DNA from: Erodium maritimum
Lineage: Eukaryota > Streptophyta > Magnoliopsida > Geraniales > Geraniaceae
NCBI GenBank assembly: GCA_963921825.1
Contig: OY997596.1
Location: 35,641,932-35,705,931 of the forward strand
Direction of reading: 5' to 3'
Length of the DNA: 64,000 bases
Shown: positions 62,147 to 64,000 of the stretch, one piece after another
Layout: the number at the start of each line of letters is the position of its first letter
Position numbering within the stretch: position 1 is the first letter of the stretch
The notes under the pieces: model-generated
Database searches by the model: none
Told to the model about the DNA's origin: nothing
The model's input: the letters and a program-made list of their open reading frames with translations, nothing else
Made by a program: the position numbers and the translations under genes

Positions 62147-64000
62147 GTGACAGACACGCGCCTCCGTGGACAATACTCTTCTCTGCAAGTGTTCTGCCAG
62201 TTTTTGCCGGGTATTTTTCGCATTTGTTTAGCGATTCCTACTGTCCTTGTTGATTTATTTTTAAAGATCAATGAAGAAAACAAAAGTGCTATTATTGTTG
62301 AGAGTATTCCAATGATTTCCCGGATAACCGATCATAAATTGACCGGACCCAATTATCCGGATTGGGCAAAGAGTATTCGTATCTATCTACAGAGCATTTT
62401 AAAGGATGACCACCTCATTAATGACCCCCCAATAGAAGCAGACGCTAAGAAAGATTGGGTACGTGATGATGCTCGCTTATTTTTACAAATTCGAAACTCT
62501 ATTGATCATGAAGTGGTTAGTTTGGTCAACCACTGTGAATATGTTAAAGAATTGATGAATTATTTGGAATTTTATTATTCTGGGAAAGGAAATATTGCTC
62601 GTATTTATGATATATGTCAGGGCTTTTATCGTGCTGAACAAGGAGACCAATCCCTACAGGCTTACTTTATGAACTTTAAAAAAACATATGAGGAGCTTAA
62701 TGCAGTAATGCCGTTCAACACAGGTATTACTATTCAACAGACACAGCGAGAGCAAATGGCAATCATGAGCTTTCTTGCAGGACTTGGCTCACAGTTCGAG
62801 TCAGCCAAATCCCAGATTTTATCTAGCACAAAGCTAACCTCGTTGGTTGAGGTATTTAGCAGAGTTCTCCGGACAGACAACCAGAAAGGGGAGACGTCAT
62901 CCACACCTCAGGTTCACAATGCTCTTATTGGTCACTCAAGGGGTGGTGCTCCCAATTCTCGCCCCTATGAGGGAGGGGGCCATAGGGGAGGTGGACGAGG
63001 AAGCAATCCTGGTCGTTGGAATAATCAGAATCAGGAGATTGGTTGGGGCAGTCGACATCATGAGACATGGGGGAGTTCTATTGTAATGAACCGGGACATA
63101 CCAAAAGATCGTGTTCGAATTTGCTCCTACGATCATCTGCTAATGTTACTGCTACTTCTGATCGGACCATCTCTATATCTACATCTGAGTATGACCGTCT
63201 CCGCCAGTACCAGGACGTATCCGTGCACTCATATCACTCTGTCACTTCTGCCGCTGAGTCAGGTAATCTACCTACGTGTCTCATTTCGTCACATTCTCCC
63301 TCTCGCTGGGTCCTTGATTCTGGTGCCACAGACCACATGACAGGTAACCCTACAATACTCGACACTCATGAACCTAATACTTCACATTCTTCAGTAACAT
63401 TAGCTGATGGTTCTGAGTGCCCTGTTCTCGGGTCTGGAACAGCCCACCTCACACCGTCCATTTCCTTACCTTCTGTCTTGAGTTTACCTGGTTTTGCTTT
63501 CAATCTAATGTCCATAAGTAAAGTTACTCGTGCCCTCAATTGTTGTGTCTCATTTTACCCCGACCATTGTTTATTTCAGGATCTTTTGACGCAGCGGATT
63601 ATTGGTAAAGGACATGAATCGGGGGGGTGGGGTAGGGGGTGGGGGGGTGGGGGCTTTACATCATGAATACTGAAAGACCTGCTCCACCAGTTGCTTGCTC
63701 AACCTCTTTATCCTTGCTTTAAGCCATTGTCGTTCTGGACATCCATCCCTCCCAATTTTGAAGAAACTTTATCCCTAGTTTAAGAAGGTACAATCTTTCG
63801 ATTGTGAAGCATGTCGGTTTGCGAAACATCATCGTCTCCCCTCTACTCCTCGAGTTAAGAAGAGAGTCTGTTCCCCTTTTGAACTAGTTCATTTTGATGT
63901 TTGGGGTCCGTCACCTACTATGTCTAAAACTGGAGTCCAGTATTTTGTTTCCTTTGTGGATGATTTTTCTCGAACTACATGACTTTATTTCATGAAAAAT
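62147..64000 (+). pseudogene. Copia gag and start of pol, disrupted
   Basis: Gag of the UBN2/retrotran type covers about 62270-63060 (LTGPNYPDWAKSIRIYL near its start), followed by a Gly/Arg-rich tail. A frameshift near 63070 moves to the frame with a zinc knuckle lacking its first Cys (YCNEPGHTKRSC, about 63080) and the protease DSGATDHMTGN (about 63316-63350). A G-rich expansion at 63621 shifts the frame. Integrase zinc-finger sequence follows, with a TAG near 63776 and a TGA at 63980-63982. That TGA replaces a Trp codon and is shared with the intronic copy. The 397-codon frame opens at 62147, but the native start probably lay near 62270. Confidence 0.85.
63621..63653 (+). repeat. G-rich tract with quadruplex potential
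   Basis: 33 nt made only of G runs separated by T or TA (runs of 7, 4, 5, 7 and 5 G). The related intronic copia has just six G at this position. It breaks the pol frame, and could be a true expansion or a sequencing or assembly artefact. Confidence 0.7.

Larger units (their letters stand above)
58762..64000 (+). mobile_element. Second copia element, gag present, runs off the window
   Basis: A 146-bp 5' LTR (58762-58907; TGTAATAAAG...ATTTCA) is followed by a primer-binding site, a leader holding a 2.9 kb solo LTR and a hairpin array, then gag and the start of pol. Protein and leader similarity show it is a relative of the intronic copia at 23910. The 3' end lies beyond 64000, so the target duplication cannot be checked. 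Insertion truncated the DUF1985/Ulp1-type gene. Confidence 0.9.

Overview
This is nuclear DNA from a dicot-like flowering plant. The evidence is one long intron-rich gene for a plastid ABC1-family kinase, canonical GT-AG introns, and dense, nested plant retrotransposons and MITEs. I cannot name the species. All homology calls were made by eye from conserved motifs, and no database search was run.

The only intact cellular gene I can support is an ABC1K3-like kinase on the + strand at 16604-44218. I reconstructed 21 exons that join into one uninterrupted frame of 703 codons. Introns 2, 10, 16 and 18 have been inflated to 2.4, 6.0, 7.5 and 4.1 kb by mobile elements, so 2.1 kb of coding sequence spans 27.6 kb.

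Layout: 1-4916, decayed L1-type LINE (-). 5514-5833, candidate CACTA-type MITE. 5842-9076, solo LTR. 9264-9646, MITE. 10333-11683, non-LTR retroposon. 12325-14661, Harbinger-like element carrying only a Myb-like ORF. 15157-15981, second retroposon. 16066-16448, MITE just upstream of the kinase gene. 16604-44218, the kinase gene. 44350-50515, decayed copia element (-) interrupted by an ORF1-only LINE. 50520-54119, LTR and gene remnants plus a hairpin-repeat array. 54120-58761, DUF1985/Ulp1-type transposon gene, broken by a 1.9 kb Mutator-like element in its intron and truncated by a copia element. 58762-64000, that copia element, with a solo LTR in its leader.

Three themes stand out. First, three colinear 2.9-3.2 kb solo LTRs of one family each have a perfect 5-bp target duplication. 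Second, about a dozen distinct inverted-repeat elements share termini resembling GGG(N)TAATT and duplicate 9 bp, as Mutator-type elements do; most lie in the kinase introns. Third, two related copia elements carry, in the same leader position, GC-rich hairpins with the same 7-bp stem and the same 33-bp spacing but different loops. This suggests a conserved RNA or DNA structure, and it is my best candidate for something not previously described.
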